A stretch of 49,860 bases of DNA from the NCBI GenBank assembly GCA_030549855.1, contig JAUQQP010000024.1:1-49860 (forward strand), in the 5' to 3' direction. Shown in pieces: positions 9,603 through 17,966 of the stretch; position 1 is the stretch's first letter; every line of letters begins with the position of its first letter. The stretch comes from Cyanobacteriota bacterium SRBZ.bins.94.201705. Lineage in GTDB: Bacteria; Cyanobacteriota; Cyanobacteriia; Cyanobacteriales; Cyanobacteriaceae. The translations under genes were made by a program, and so were the position numbers. Under the pieces are notes generated by a model. It made no database searches. It was not told the origin of the DNA and was given only the letters and a program-made list of their open reading frames with translations.

Positions 9603-10274
9603 CTAATTGTCTCTGAAAAACTGCGGATTAAGTAGCCACACACTCAGATAAAAAAAAGGAGTATCAGCCAAGGCAAACAGGATTTTATAAGTCAGGCTGT
9701 TGCTGAATAAATCCCCAAATCTATCCCAGGAAACCACACCAAACAAACACAAAACCCCCAACAGCAAACAGGTATCTATAATCTGGGAGAATATAGTAGA
9801 AAAATTGTTTCTCACCCACAAATACTTCCCCCTAGTCAAGTCTCTCCAAAAATGGAATAATCTAATATCCACAAACTGGGCAACTAAATATGCTAACAGT
9901 GAAGCTATCACCGCCGGCGGAAACAAGCCGAATACCCTATTAAAAGTTTTATCATCAACGGGAGACCAACTAGTGGCATCCACCCAGTTAGCAATGGAAA
10001 TTATACCCAGGATGAAGATGTTGGTAATAAAACCTGCAACTACCACCTGATTGGCTTTCGTTTTCCCATATATCTCTGAAATTATGTCGGTACAAAGAAA
10101 GGTTATAGGATAGGGAATAATCCCCACAGAAACCTCTAAAGACAGGGAAAAAATCTGAATAGCAAAAAACTTCTGAAAAATCAGATTTGAACAGACTAAA
10201 CAACCAATAAAAATACTGGATATGGTCAAAAAAATCAAATTGGCATCCGCCTTAACAATTCCTTCTCTCCCCAT
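9603..10274 (-). CDS. yhhQ: YhhQ/VUT-family queuosine precursor transporter
   Basis: 223 residues, nearly all hydrophobic, with about six membrane segments. The conserved core of the vitamin-uptake-like YhhQ family is visible: PYPITFLCTDIISEIYGKTKANQVV, here split by helices, and a VAQFVDIRLFHFWRDLTRGKYLWVRNN region followed by IIDTCLL. Members import queuine or pre-Q bases through the inner membrane for tRNA modification. The ATG at 10274 has no strong Shine-Dalgarno. No queuosine pathway genes are adjacent. It converges with the DndD-like gene at a 4-nt gap, leaving no room for a conventional terminator. Confidence 0.85.
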   Translation of the reverse strand: MGREGIVKADANLIFLTISSIFIGCLVCSNLIFQKFFAIQIFSLSLEVSVGIIPYPITFLCTDIISEIYGKTKANQVVVAGFITNIFILGIISIANWVDATSWSPVDDKTFNRVFGLFPPAVIASLLAYLVAQFVDIRLFHFWRDLTRGKYLWVRNNFSTIFSQIIDTCLLLGVLCLFGVVSWDRFGDLFSNSLTYKILFALADTPFFYLSVWLLNPQFFRDN

Positions 10275-10349
10275 AATCCACGTCGCCTGCCATTATCCTA
10301 GACTAGTGTCTGTTTTAATAATCCCCCCCGCCATCATACCCCCTACCCG

Positions 10350-10372
10350 CAGCTACTGTCACCAGCTACTGT
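10350..10372. repeat. Tandem 10-nt repeat CAGCTACTGT
   Basis: CAGCTACTGT occurs at 10350-10359 and 10363-10372 (13-nt period) in the gap between hisS and the transporter gene. A T8 run follows at ~10384. It could be part of a hisS terminator or the transporter promoter; nothing decides between them. Confidence 0.5.
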
Positions 10373-10426
10373 AGAAGACTAGCATTTTTTTTACCCCACC
10401 CCCCACACAGACAAGCCTTCTGGTTA

Positions 10427-11692
10427 CTAATCCCTAATCCCCCCGCCTCCCAAAAAACCAATCAATTGCGACTGAGAGAGGGTTTGTTGTTGTCCTGTGG
10501 TTAAATCTTTCAATTGGATAGTGTTATTTTCCACCTCCTCGTCTCCTATTATTAAACACCTCTTTGCCCCACTCTTGGATGCCCTTTTCAACTGTTTGGC
10601 AAAATTACTACCGCTTAAATCTAACTCTACCCTAAAACCTGCCTGACGCAAATGTTGGGCAACAATCAAGGCTTGTCTTTCCGCTTTCTCCCCCCGACTG
10701 GCAATATAAATATCTACGCCTGGGGGTGTCATAGGACGAATGTTTTGTAATAATAGAATAAGACGTTCCATCCCCATCGCCCAACCAACAGCTGGCGTGT
10801 CATTACCCCCCAACTGCGACACCAACCCATCATATCTGCCACCACCACATACTGTAGCTTGTGCGCCTAAATCCGCTGATTGGATTTCAAAAGCAGTATG
10901 AGTATAATAGTCCAAACCTCTAACTAAATGGGGATTTAACTGATAAGCAATCCCTAAATCCGTTAGGAGACTACATACAGTGTCAAAATGGCGTCTGGAA
11001 TCCACACTCAAATAGTCTAAAATACTAGGAGCACCCTTTACAATCTCCTGAGTTTTACTATCCTTGCTGTCTAGAATTCTAAGGGGATTCCGAGTCAATC
11101 TCTCCTGGGAATCTTTATCTAAATCCCCCTTATAGGGGGTTAAATAATCCACCAACGCCTGTCTGTATCTCTGTCTATCCTCCACACTGCCAACAGAATT
11201 CAACTGCAAACTCAAACTCTCCAACCCCAATGCCTTTAATATCTCCGTCGCCAAGGTAATAACCTCTACATCCGCGCGAGGGGAATCACTCCCTAATAAC
11301 TCCAAGCCTATCTGATGAAACTGCCTCTGCCTCCCCGCCTGAGGGCGTTCGTAGCGAAACATAGCACCACAATACCACAACCTCTCCACCCCCCCACTGG
11401 CATATAATTTGTTTTGTATGTACGCTCTTACTACACCCGCAGTCCCCTCAGGGCGAAGGGTAATACTTCTGTTACCTTTGTCAATAAAAGTATACATTTC
11501 TTTACCTACTACATCGGTGGTTTCGCCAATGCCCCTTTCAAAAAGATGAGTATACTCGAAAATGGGGGTACGAATTTCACGATACGCCGCCTTTTCCAAT
11601 ATCTCCGCTGCTACCTTCTCCACATACTGCCAATAGACTACCTCTTCCGGTAATATATCTTTTGTGCCTCTTATAGCCTGTATCGCTTCCAT
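10427..11692 (-). CDS. hisS: Histidyl-tRNA synthetase
   Basis: Class II aminoacyl-tRNA synthetase charging tRNA-His. The start chosen is the ATG at 11692 (MEAIQAIRGTKDILPEE), because family members begin just before the IRGTKDILP motif; an in-frame TTG at 11716 would add eight residues. Motif 2 (FRYERPQAGRQRQFHQIGLELLG), read here in two parts, the HisA-type LVRGLDYYTHTAFE and the motif 3 GGGRYDGL..LGG..TPAVGWAMGMERL are all present. The C-terminal anticodon-binding domain follows. About 421 residues is the usual length. The last residues (GGGGIRD) are encoded by a GGGGATTAGGGATTAG-type repeat, suggesting that a short dispersed repeat has altered the C-terminus. Confidence 0.95.
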   Translation of the reverse strand: MEAIQAIRGTKDILPEEVVYWQYVEKVAAEILEKAAYREIRTPIFEYTHLFERGIGETTDVVGKEMYTFIDKGNRSITLRPEGTAGVVRAYIQNKLYASGGVERLWYCGAMFRYERPQAGRQRQFHQIGLELLGSDSPRADVEVITLATEILKALGLESLSLQLNSVGSVEDRQRYRQALVDYLTPYKGDLDKDSQERLTRNPLRILDSKDSKTQEIVKGAPSILDYLSVDSRRHFDTVCSLLTDLGIAYQLNPHLVRGLDYYTHTAFEIQSADLGAQATVCGGGRYDGLVSQLGGNDTPAVGWAMGMERLILLLQNIRPMTPPGVDIYIASRGEKAERQALIVAQHLRQAGFRVELDLSGSNFAKQLKRASKSGAKRCLIIGDEEVENNTIQLKDLTTGQQQTLSQSQLIGFLGGGGIRD

Positions 11693-11811
11693 ATATCTGA
11701 TTTCCTCTGCCGACAAACACTGTTACATTTTTACAAAAATCCCCATCCTAGGCAATCATAACCTCTTTTCAGCCCCCAGGTTCATTCTATAATGCCAATA
11801 GAATCAATACT

Positions 11812-14613
11812 ATGAATTTCATGTCCTCCCCACCACCCTTTCTCAGACGACTGTGGTTGAATTTTACCCTCAAGGAGAAACTAGGTTTTTGTTTCGGGGG
11901 TAGTATTTTTCTTCTCTCCCTCTTGTATAGCTACATAGTATCCCAATCGGTTCAAAATCGTCTAGAGGCAGAAAAACTCATTTTCCTCCGGCAAGTGGCA
12001 ACGGAATTAGTCTATACCTTTTCTCGTGGTATGTTTGAGCGGTATAATGATATTGGTAATCTAACTGTATTGGACGTTTTTCGTCAGGCTGGGAAAGACA
12101 AAGATAAACGCCGTCAATACCTGGAGAAACTCCAACAGACATATCAATACTACGCCTGGATTGGTTTTGCCACCACAGATGGCATCGTGGAAGTTGCTAC
12201 CCAACGACTGTTGGAAGGGGTGGACGTCAGTAAACGTCCTTGGTTTCAAGAGGGATTAAAACGCCCTTTTGTAGGCGATGTCCATGAAGCTGTATTGCTG
12301 GCAAAGAAATTGCCTCCCCTCCCTAATAATGAGCCTTGGCGTTTTTTAGACATTGCCTTCCCAGTGTATAATCACAATGGGCAGCTAATCGGTGTTTTGG
12401 CAGCTCATCTCAGCTGGGAGTGGGTGAAGGAAGTTAATAATTCCCTCCTTTTGCATCTTCCCCCGGCACAAGGGTTTGAGATTATTATTCTTAACAGGGA
12501 GGGCGTCGTTATCCTCCACACTGCTAAAACCTCCCCACAAGAAGTCTTACCTCAAGCCTCCCTTTCCTCCCTCCTCAATGATTCCCGTTTTTTCACCTTT
12601 TCCCGGCAAGACACCGGTTATTATGATTATCCCGGCTTAGGGTGGCATATTCTTGTCCGTCAGCCGAAACAAACTGCACTACAGCCCGCCTTTCAGCTAC
12701 AACGGGAAATAATCCTCTGGGGGTTGTTACTGGCTAGTCTCTTTTCCTTCCTTGGCTGGTGGATTGCCCACTCCATCACTCAGCCTCTCCTCAGTATAGC
12801 ACAACAGGCCCATCGTCTTTTGCAAGGTGAACGACAAATTCCCCTTATCACCTTCCCCCTCCCTCCTCACTCTACCCCCAGAAACGAAATTCTACTTCTC
12901 TCCCTAAGTCTCAGAGATTTGGTTAATAATCTTATCCAACAGGAAAAATTATTACAAAATCTCAATCAACAATTAGAAGAAAAAGTCAGGGAAAGGACAA
13001 AAAAACTAGAGGAAGCCAAGGAAATTGCTGAAAAGGCCAGTAAGGCTAAAAGTGTCTTCCTTGCAAGTATGAGTCATGAATTTCGTACCCCTCTCAATGC
13101 TATTTTGGGTTTTACTCAGATTTTATTAGACAACAACAATTTAGACGACGACGCTAGAGAAAATCTTAAAATTATTCTTAATAGTGGCGAACACCTCTTA
13201 TCTTTAATAAACGAGGTATTGGAAATATCAAAAATCGAATCCGGTAAGATTGAATTGAGGGAAAATTCATTTTCTTTGTCTGATTTAATCTACTCCCTCA
13301 AATCCATGTTGCAGATTAAGGCTACAGAAAAAAACCTCCAGTTAATTTTTAACGTGGCGGATAATTTGCCCAGATATATCATTGCCGATGAAGGCAAACT
13401 AAGACAAGTGTTATTAAATCTCATCAGTAATTCTCTTAAATTCACCCAATCTGGTAGCATTACTGTTACCGCCAAGCTGGAGGGGGAAAACCGATTATAT
13501 TTTGCCGTCTCAGACACTGGCAGGGGTATGAAGCCAGAAGAATTGCAAAGACTATTTACCCCCTTTTTTCAAACTCAGTCGGGTATAGAATCAAAACAAG
13601 GCACAGGTTTAGGACTAGTAATCTCCCGTCAATTTGTTAGAATGATGGGGGGAGATATACGAGTTACTAGTGAGTTTAATAGGGGTACCACCTTTGAGTT
13701 TACCATTCAATTTACCCCCGCACAATCCTCCCCCGAAAAAACCTTCCCTCTAACAGAAAAAATCATTGGTTTGCCACCCAACACCCCCCCTCATCGCATC
13801 CTGATAGTAGATGATGAAGACAATAATCGTCTCCTCTTAAAAAAACTACTTCAACCCCTTGGATTTCCCCTACAAGAAGCCACCAATGGCAAAGAGGCTT
13901 TGGAAAAGTGGAAAAACTGGCAACCAACACTCGTCTTCATGGATATTGGTATGCCAGAATTAGACGGTTGTCAAGCCACTCGTCTCATCCGCCAACAAGA
14001 TACCCGTCACACTACCACTATTATTGCAGTAACCGCCCATGCCTTCATGGAAGAAAGAGAAAAAATCCTTGCCGCCGGCTGTGACGACATCATTAGTAAA
14101 CCTTTTGTCAAGGAAATCCTTTTTGAGAAAATCAAACAACTCCTCCAATTGGAATACCTCTACGAATCCACCCCCCCACTCTCCCCTTCTTCCCAACCCC
14201 CAACTCCCACTCACCAAACTCCCATCTCCGCCTCCCCAACCATTCTAGTGGCAGAAGACAACAAAGTCAATCAAAAATTAATTCTCACTCTCCTGACAAA
14301 GCTGGGTATTGCCGCAGAAATAGCTAACAACGGCAAAGAAGCCATCCACAAAGCCACCACAAAACCCTATAGTCTCATCCTCATGGATATAGAAATGCCA
14401 GAAATTGACGGTATAACTGCCATCAAGGAGATTCGACGCCTCCTTCCCCCCAACTCCCTCCCCCCTATCATTGCCATGACCGCCCACGACGATACCACAA
14501 CTCGGCAAATCTGTCAAGAAACCGCAATCCAAGACTACCTCTGTAAACCCATCCGACAGGCAACTCTTAAATCCCTCCTGGAAAAATGGCTACACCATTA
14601 CAGGTTTCCCTAG
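11812..14613 (+). CDS. Hybrid sensor histidine kinase with two receiver domains
   Basis: 933 residues. A transmembrane helix at ~25-46 is followed by an extracytoplasmic dCACHE-like sensor domain (~50-295), a second helix (~300-322), a HAMP-like linker and a coiled coil (~375-415). The HisKA domain has SHEFRTPLNAILGF, with His422 as the expected phosphorylation site. The ATPase domain shows N (NLISNSLKFT), G1 (DTGRGM) and G2 (GTGLGLVISR). Two REC domains follow, with Asp711 (VFMDIGMPELDG) and Asp859 (ILMDIEMPEIDG). A proline/serine-rich linker joins the RECs. There is no separate response regulator beside it, so signalling probably goes through an unlinked phosphotransfer partner. The ligand is unknown. 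Confidence 0.92.
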   Translation: MNFMSSPPPFLRRLWLNFTLKEKLGFCFGGSIFLLSLLYSYIVSQSVQNRLEAEKLIFLRQVATELVYTFSRGMFERYNDIGNLTVLDVFRQAGKDKDKRRQYLEKLQQTYQYYAWIGFATTDGIVEVATQRLLEGVDVSKRPWFQEGLKRPFVGDVHEAVLLAKKLPPLPNNEPWRFLDIAFPVYNHNGQLIGVLAAHLSWEWVKEVNNSLLLHLPPAQGFEIIILNREGVVILHTAKTSPQEVLPQASLSSLLNDSRFFTFSRQDTGYYDYPGLGWHILVRQPKQTALQPAFQLQREIILWGLLLASLFSFLGWWIAHSITQPLLSIAQQAHRLLQGERQIPLITFPLPPHSTPRNEILLLSLSLRDLVNNLIQQEKLLQNLNQQLEEKVRERTKKLEEAKEIAEKASKAKSVFLASMSHEFRTPLNAILGFTQILLDNNNLDDDARENLKIILNSGEHLLSLINEVLEISKIESGKIELRENSFSLSDLIYSLKSMLQIKATEKNLQLIFNVADNLPRYIIADEGKLRQVLLNLISNSLKFTQSGSITVTAKLEGENRLYFAVSDTGRGMKPEELQRLFTPFFQTQSGIESKQGTGLGLVISRQFVRMMGGDIRVTSEFNRGTTFEFTIQFTPAQSSPEKTFPLTEKIIGLPPNTPPHRILIVDDEDNNRLLLKKLLQPLGFPLQEATNGKEALEKWKNWQPTLVFMDIGMPELDGCQATRLIRQQDTRHTTTIIAVTAHAFMEEREKILAAGCDDIISKPFVKEILFEKIKQLLQLEYLYESTPPLSPSSQPPTPTHQTPISASPTILVAEDNKVNQKLILTLLTKLGIAAEIANNGKEAIHKATTKPYSLILMDIEMPEIDGITAIKEIRRLLPPNSLPPIIAMTAHDDTTTRQICQETAIQDYLCKPIRQATLKSLLEKWLHHYRFP

Positions 14614-15162
14614 AGAGAAGACTAGTCCTCCCCCCATATGATGAGAGGAGGATGGTTGATTTTGTGCCCAAGCTTTAATTGACAAAAAATCTTACGATAG
14701 TGAAAGGGAAAAAAAGGGCAAAAAATGGCAGTTTACGCAATTTTAGTGATAAAAAGAATCAACATAGGCGTGGATGGAGTTGTAAATTCTTAGGAGGAGG
14801 GAAAGGTGTAAGAATAGGCTAAGGAGGGAGGATGGGTTAGCACTTTACAATATGTTAGACAGTGTTGGCTGCCAGCGAGCGGCGGATAGACTCGTTTCAC
14901 CCCTAGTTTGAGGATGTATGGGGTTGTAGTGGAAAAAAAAGCAAATATCCCCTGTCTGTCTAAATTAGCAAAAACAACACCGGGACAAAGGGATTCAAGT
15001 CTTTTTTTCTGTTATCCTCCCCGAGGCAAAGGAGAGTCGTTTTACCTCGCCGTCAAGAGGGTTTTGTCCTATCTTGCCCCGGTTACGATTATTGTACCCT
15101 GACCTGCCTGCCAACTGTACAACCCCATACACCCCAAAATCCAAAAATTCCCCTCTTATCCC
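14614..15162. other. Intergenic stretch, no convincing gene
   Basis: Just after the kinase there is a TCCTCC/GGAGGA inverted repeat (14626-14631 and 14647-14652) without a T-run. A TTGACA at 14679-14684 followed by an AT-rich TTTTAGTGATAAAAAGAATCAAC (~14738-14761) resembles the 3' block of the RNA module family described below. The hexamer spacing is wrong and no hairpin is evident, so this may be a decayed copy. Several short frames exist but none has coding character. Confidence 0.5.
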
Positions 15163-15250
15163 TTGACAAAACCCCCATCTCAGAGATACAATGTGATTGT
15201 ATTGTGGGGGTATTGTGCGAATTTTTTAAATTATAATGATTACTATCATC
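15163..15250 (+). ncRNA. Promoter-hairpin RNA module, copy A
   Basis: TTGACA (15163-15168), 18-nt spacer, TACAAT (15187-15192). A perfect ATACAAT/ATTGTAT inverted repeat overlaps the -10. Then comes a T6 run and the AT-rich block TTTTTTAAATTATAATGATT, ending in ATCATCAAAC. It is the most divergent member of the family (see copies B to G and I). It shares the 18-nt spacing and 3' block but not the usual hairpin. No gene follows on the plus strand; the converging exported-protein gene ends at 15399. Confidence 0.35.
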
Positions 15251-15398
15251 AAACTGGTGGTAGGAGAGGATGATACGCCCCATTAGGGCATTTTCCGGGG
15301 AATAAATGAAAATGTTATGCATTAACAAATGTACGCGGAGGCGGGGGTGAGGGGAAAGGAGTATAGCAGTCAATATACCCGTACTAGGGGGATAATGT

Positions 15399-16199
15399 CT
15401 AGGATTGAAGTTTAACCCTGAGGGAAAGGATTTTGATGCCACCATTACGGATAAGGATAGCAGAATACAAGTGGTCGGGGGAGGGGGTAGGGATTTTAAC
15501 CCGCTTAAATATGCCGCCGGAGGAAATGGAATTCAATTCAATGGAGGGGGATTGAAGATAGAGGGAGGGGGATACTGTAGACTCAGACACCCCTGCCAAG
15601 ACAATATCACCTGCTAATGGCTCTTGTAATATTACGTCAAAGTCGAACTCTTGTCCAGGACGTACCTTTTCTGGAAGTCTTACAATCACTTGAGGGGGAT
15701 TGTCGCCACTGGTAATTTCAGTTTTTTCCCTCAAAATTTCCTGTTTTGCCAACATGCCATTTTCAAAATCCTGCCTTGAGGTTATCTCCGAGTTTATTAC
15801 AAATTCCCGGCCATTTTCCTCATATTTTCCCTTTATGGTGGTAGTTGTTTCCACAGTATATTTCCCTCCCCTTCCCTTATAACTATTTATTTTCGTTTCA
15901 TATTGCATCCCCGGGTATTTTTGCCATAAATTTGCCAAAGCCTGAAGAAACAAGTCGCCATTGAAACCATCTTGGCTTACAAATTGAGGAGATATAAACC
16001 CCCTAAGTTTTTCAATATTCCTCTCATTTGCCGCTTCATCAATAGCTGATACCAATTTACTCAAATCGGGGGGAATTTTTGTGTTATCCTCAGCCTTCAC
16101 TGGGGATGGTGAAGCCACTGGGAATACTGAAAACACAAACAAGGAAACAAAAAAAGACAAATAAAAATTCCCTACTCCCCCCTTTCTCTCTCTTGACAT
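15399..16199 (-). CDS. Exported protein with NTF2-like domain
   Basis: The ATG at 16199 is chosen: GGGAGGG lies just upstream and it places a clear signal peptide at the N-terminus (MSRERK, then a hydrophobic stretch FYLSFFVSLFVFSVF, then ASPSPVKA as likely cleavage region). The longer open frame to 16370 has no signal and runs into the divergent module B. The mature protein (~230 residues) begins with a helical/NTF2-like part (LVSAIDEAANERNIEKL..FISPQF), often seen in cyanobacterial exported proteins, then a beta-rich C-terminal part (VIVRLPEKVRPGQEFDFDV). No catalytic residues are recognisable. It probably resides in the periplasm or thylakoid lumen; function unknown. Confidence 0.75.
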   Translation of the reverse strand: MSRERKGGVGNFYLSFFVSLFVFSVFPVASPSPVKAEDNTKIPPDLSKLVSAIDEAANERNIEKLRGFISPQFVSQDGFNGDLFLQALANLWQKYPGMQYETKINSYKGRGGKYTVETTTTIKGKYEENGREFVINSEITSRQDFENGMLAKQEILREKTEITSGDNPPQVIVRLPEKVRPGQEFDFDVILQEPLAGDIVLAGVSESTVSPSLYLQSPSIELNSISSGGIFKRVKIPTPSPDHLYSAILIRNGGIKILSLRVKLQS

Positions 16200-16288
16200 A
16201 ATCTTTCCCTCCCTACACACCTCTAGTCTTGTTCCTGTACCCAATTTATCATATTGGCTCCCCTTTAAAGAAATTTTGCCCTTTTTCC

Positions 16289-16395
16289 TTGACAAAAAGA
16301 GACTGTTGAGGATAGGATTAGGGAAAGGAGAGGGGCAGGTGATATGACTGCCAGTGGCTTGCCTGACCAAAATTCAAATACAAATAATTAGCAGC
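16289..16395 (+). ncRNA. Promoter-hairpin RNA module, copy B
   Basis: TTGACA (16289-16294), 18-nt spacer, TAGGAT (16313-16318). The transcript would begin near 16325 with purine-rich sequence. A stem GGCAG (16334-16338) / CTGCC (16348-16352) encloses the nine-nt loop GTGATATGA. The AT-rich 3' block AAAATTCAAATACAAATAATTAGC follows, with no T-run. A CCCCTC/GAGGGG hairpin lies at 16403-16421. It is divergent from the exported protein gene (start 16199), and no gene follows it directly. Confidence 0.45.
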
Positions 16396-16505
16396 AATAA
16401 ATCCCCTCAGGGCAGGAGGGGAAGAGGAGTCAGAGAAAGGCCATTCGGGATAGTTTTTTCGCTAGGTAGTAAAAATCGCCGCTTTTCCCAACTTCTTTCC
16501 ACCGG

Positions 16506-16542
16506 CGAAGTCTGCGCCGATTTGGACATAGACGGCTTTCGA
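16506..16542 (+). other. 35-nt fragment nearly identical to part of chlI
   Basis: From about 16507 the plus strand reads GAAGTCTGCGCCGA, then TTGGACATAGACGGC. This matches the chlI coding strand (minus strand, ~20037-20072) at 32 of 35 positions by eye and encodes the same EVCA(D/E)LDIDG residues. The flanks do not align. It looks like a small duplicated or recombined remnant of chlI in the wrong place. Confidence 0.6.
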
Positions 16543-16573
16543 TTTTTCTTCCATGAAAATCTCCGTCTAGTCC

Positions 16574-16680
16574 TTGACAATAGGCTCTTTTGTATGGCAC
16601 AATGGTTAGAGTTGGGGCCCAGAGTCAGATACTGGGTTGCTTGTCCTGCTTAATTTTTAAATGAAAAAAATAATCAAGTA
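16574..16680 (+). ncRNA. Promoter-hairpin RNA module, copy C
   Basis: TTGACA (16574-16579), 18-nt spacer, CACAAT (16598-16603). Stem CCCAG (16618-16622) / CTGGG (16632-16636) with nine-nt loop AGTCAGATA. Then a T5 run and TTTTTAAATGAAAAAAATAA, ending in TCAAG. It is closest to copy D. A small membrane-protein frame starts at 16707, so this copy may be the promoter and leader of that gene. Confidence 0.5.
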
Positions 16681-16706
16681 AATCCGGGAGGAATGAAACA
16701 AAAGGA

Positions 16707-16886
16707 ATGGCTGATGGATGGCAACAACAGTCGCCTGCCGTTTATGCCATTATTCCTAATCCAGCAGATAACAACAAACTTAAGGCTATTGGTTTCACAT
16801 TTCTTTTCTCAATTGCTGGGTGTTATGTTATTTTTCTCCCAGCAGTCTTTTATTTGCCTGTCACTGGGGTTTTATTCTACTACTAG
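16707..16886 (+). CDS. Small predicted membrane protein (59 aa)
   Basis: ATG GCT GAT at 16707 opens a 59-codon frame ending TAG at 16884. The N-terminal ~25 residues are polar (MADGWQQQSPAVYAIIPN and so on), followed by two hydrophobic stretches split by a proline: AIGFTFLFSIAGCYVIF and LPAVFYLPVTGVLFYY. AAAAGGA lies directly upstream and GGGAGG 15 nt upstream; a competing frame starts at 16693. The composition is that of a real small membrane protein rather than chance. A GTTAAGA/TCTTAAC inverted repeat followed by TTTATTG (~16889-16926) could terminate transcription. I do not recognise a family. It sits ~100 nt after the promoter of module C. Confidence 0.5.
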   Translation: MADGWQQQSPAVYAIIPNPADNNKLKAIGFTFLFSIAGCYVIFLPAVFYLPVTGVLFYY

Positions 16887-17292
16887 CTGTTAAGATAAAG
16901 CGGGGAAGTCAGTCTTAACTTTATTGCCACTGTTGCCTGTAGTCAAGGGGAGAAATTTTCCCACACTCAACAATCCAACACCATGCCCAACACGCCCAAA
17001 CTATTAGATTATAAGAAATCTCCTGCACAAAGGCCCAGGAATTTTCAACAAAACTGACATCAGGGGAAATACAATCTCCCCACCAATCCCATCAACTTTT
17101 CCAATTTCCAATACCCGCCATCTTGACCAGGAGGCTAGTTCTGCAGGAGAATGAGAGGGTTTGGCTATTTACTTTACTAGAAGCAAGACAATCAATACAT
17201 TTTCCGTTTTTCCTTACCGCTTACTTCCCTTGTCCAACTTTTTCTTGGTTGTTTTCTTCTCCTTTTCCCTTGTAAAAAACTTCTGTCGGGTC
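16887..17292. other. Intergenic stretch between small gene and module D
   Basis: Apart from the possible terminator hairpin at ~16889-16926 I see no gene, RNA or repeat. The last ~80 bases before module D are pyrimidine-rich. Confidence 0.4.
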
Positions 17293-17403
17293 TTGACAAA
17301 GGGCGCCCTTCTGTGGCAGAATGAGTATCATGGGGCGCCAGGTAGAGATACTGGAAGGGTTGGTGCTGGGCACATAATAAATGAAAAAAATAAGCAACTA
17401 TAG
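17293..17403 (+). ncRNA. Promoter-hairpin RNA module, copy D
   Basis: TTGACA (17293-17298), 18-nt spacer, CAGAAT (17317-17322). Stem CCAG/CTGG (within 17337-17355) with nine-nt loop GTAGAGATA, then TGCTGGGCAC and AATAAATGAAAAAAATAAGCAAC, almost identical to the 3' block of copy C. A purine-rich stretch of ~100 nt follows (17404-17500), like the leaders after copies F and I. No convincing gene lies after it. Confidence 0.5.
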
Positions 17404-17966
17404 AAAATAAAAAGGAGCAGACAGAGGCAAGACATAGAAGAAGCAAAGATTTAAGGACTAGACAAGACAAGGAGTAGAAGTGGTAGAGAAGACAAGAGGG
17501 GGACCAACCAACAGACACAATTGGGACGTCATCTAACACAGGGTTATATGGGGGAAGAGAATTACTTTCCAACTGGAGAAAACAGCAAAAAAAGAGGAAA
17601 GGCGCAAAAGAAAAAGGAGGGAGTGAGGGAATTTTTCTGGGATGGAAAAAAAGGCAGCTATGATTGCCTTCGTCTGGGTGTATTTGTCAAACTTTCCTTA
17701 ACGGTAACACACACCTGGAAGCGGTAAATCACGTAACAATGGGGTATGAAACCAGGTTGCTTTACTCTAAAAAATAAGCGCTAGAAAACAAGTATAACCC
17801 CGGAAAAAAAGCCAGGCAACCATTACCAAAAAAGCCAAAACAGGCCAAAAAAAACTAAGGAAAATACAACACACCAGAATAACCAGTAGTCTAGTCCAAT
17901 AACAGGTAGTCCTCTCGCGGGCAAAGGGGGAGACAGAAGACAATAGAAATTATCCTCCCCTGCCCC
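17404..17966. other. Intergenic stretch between modules D and E
   Basis: The first ~100 nt are purine-rich on the plus strand, as in a leader. Frames of 60-130 codons exist on both strands but have no hydrophobic pattern, motif or credible ribosome site. A 19-codon frame at ~17644 (MEKKAAMIAFVWVYL start) is hydrophobic but too short to support. I see nothing else here. Confidence 0.4.

Noticed and set aside
14679-14761. A ninth copy of the RNA module (TTGACA and TTTTAGTGATAAAAAGAATCAAC)
   Set aside because: The 3' block is similar, but no -10 lies at a workable distance and no hairpin is seen. Recorded only as a possible decayed copy.
15089-15445. Minus-strand frame of 118 codons after the exported-protein gene
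   Set aside because: It overlaps the real gene's end, covers module A in antisense and has no coding character.
17192-17572. Minus-strand frame of 126 codons
   Set aside because: It runs through module D in antisense, has no motif or ribosome site and is rich in residues typical of random translation.
17686-17720. Minus-strand TTGACA as another module copy
   Set aside because: At 18 nt there is no -10-like hexamer, and no hairpin or AT-rich block follows.
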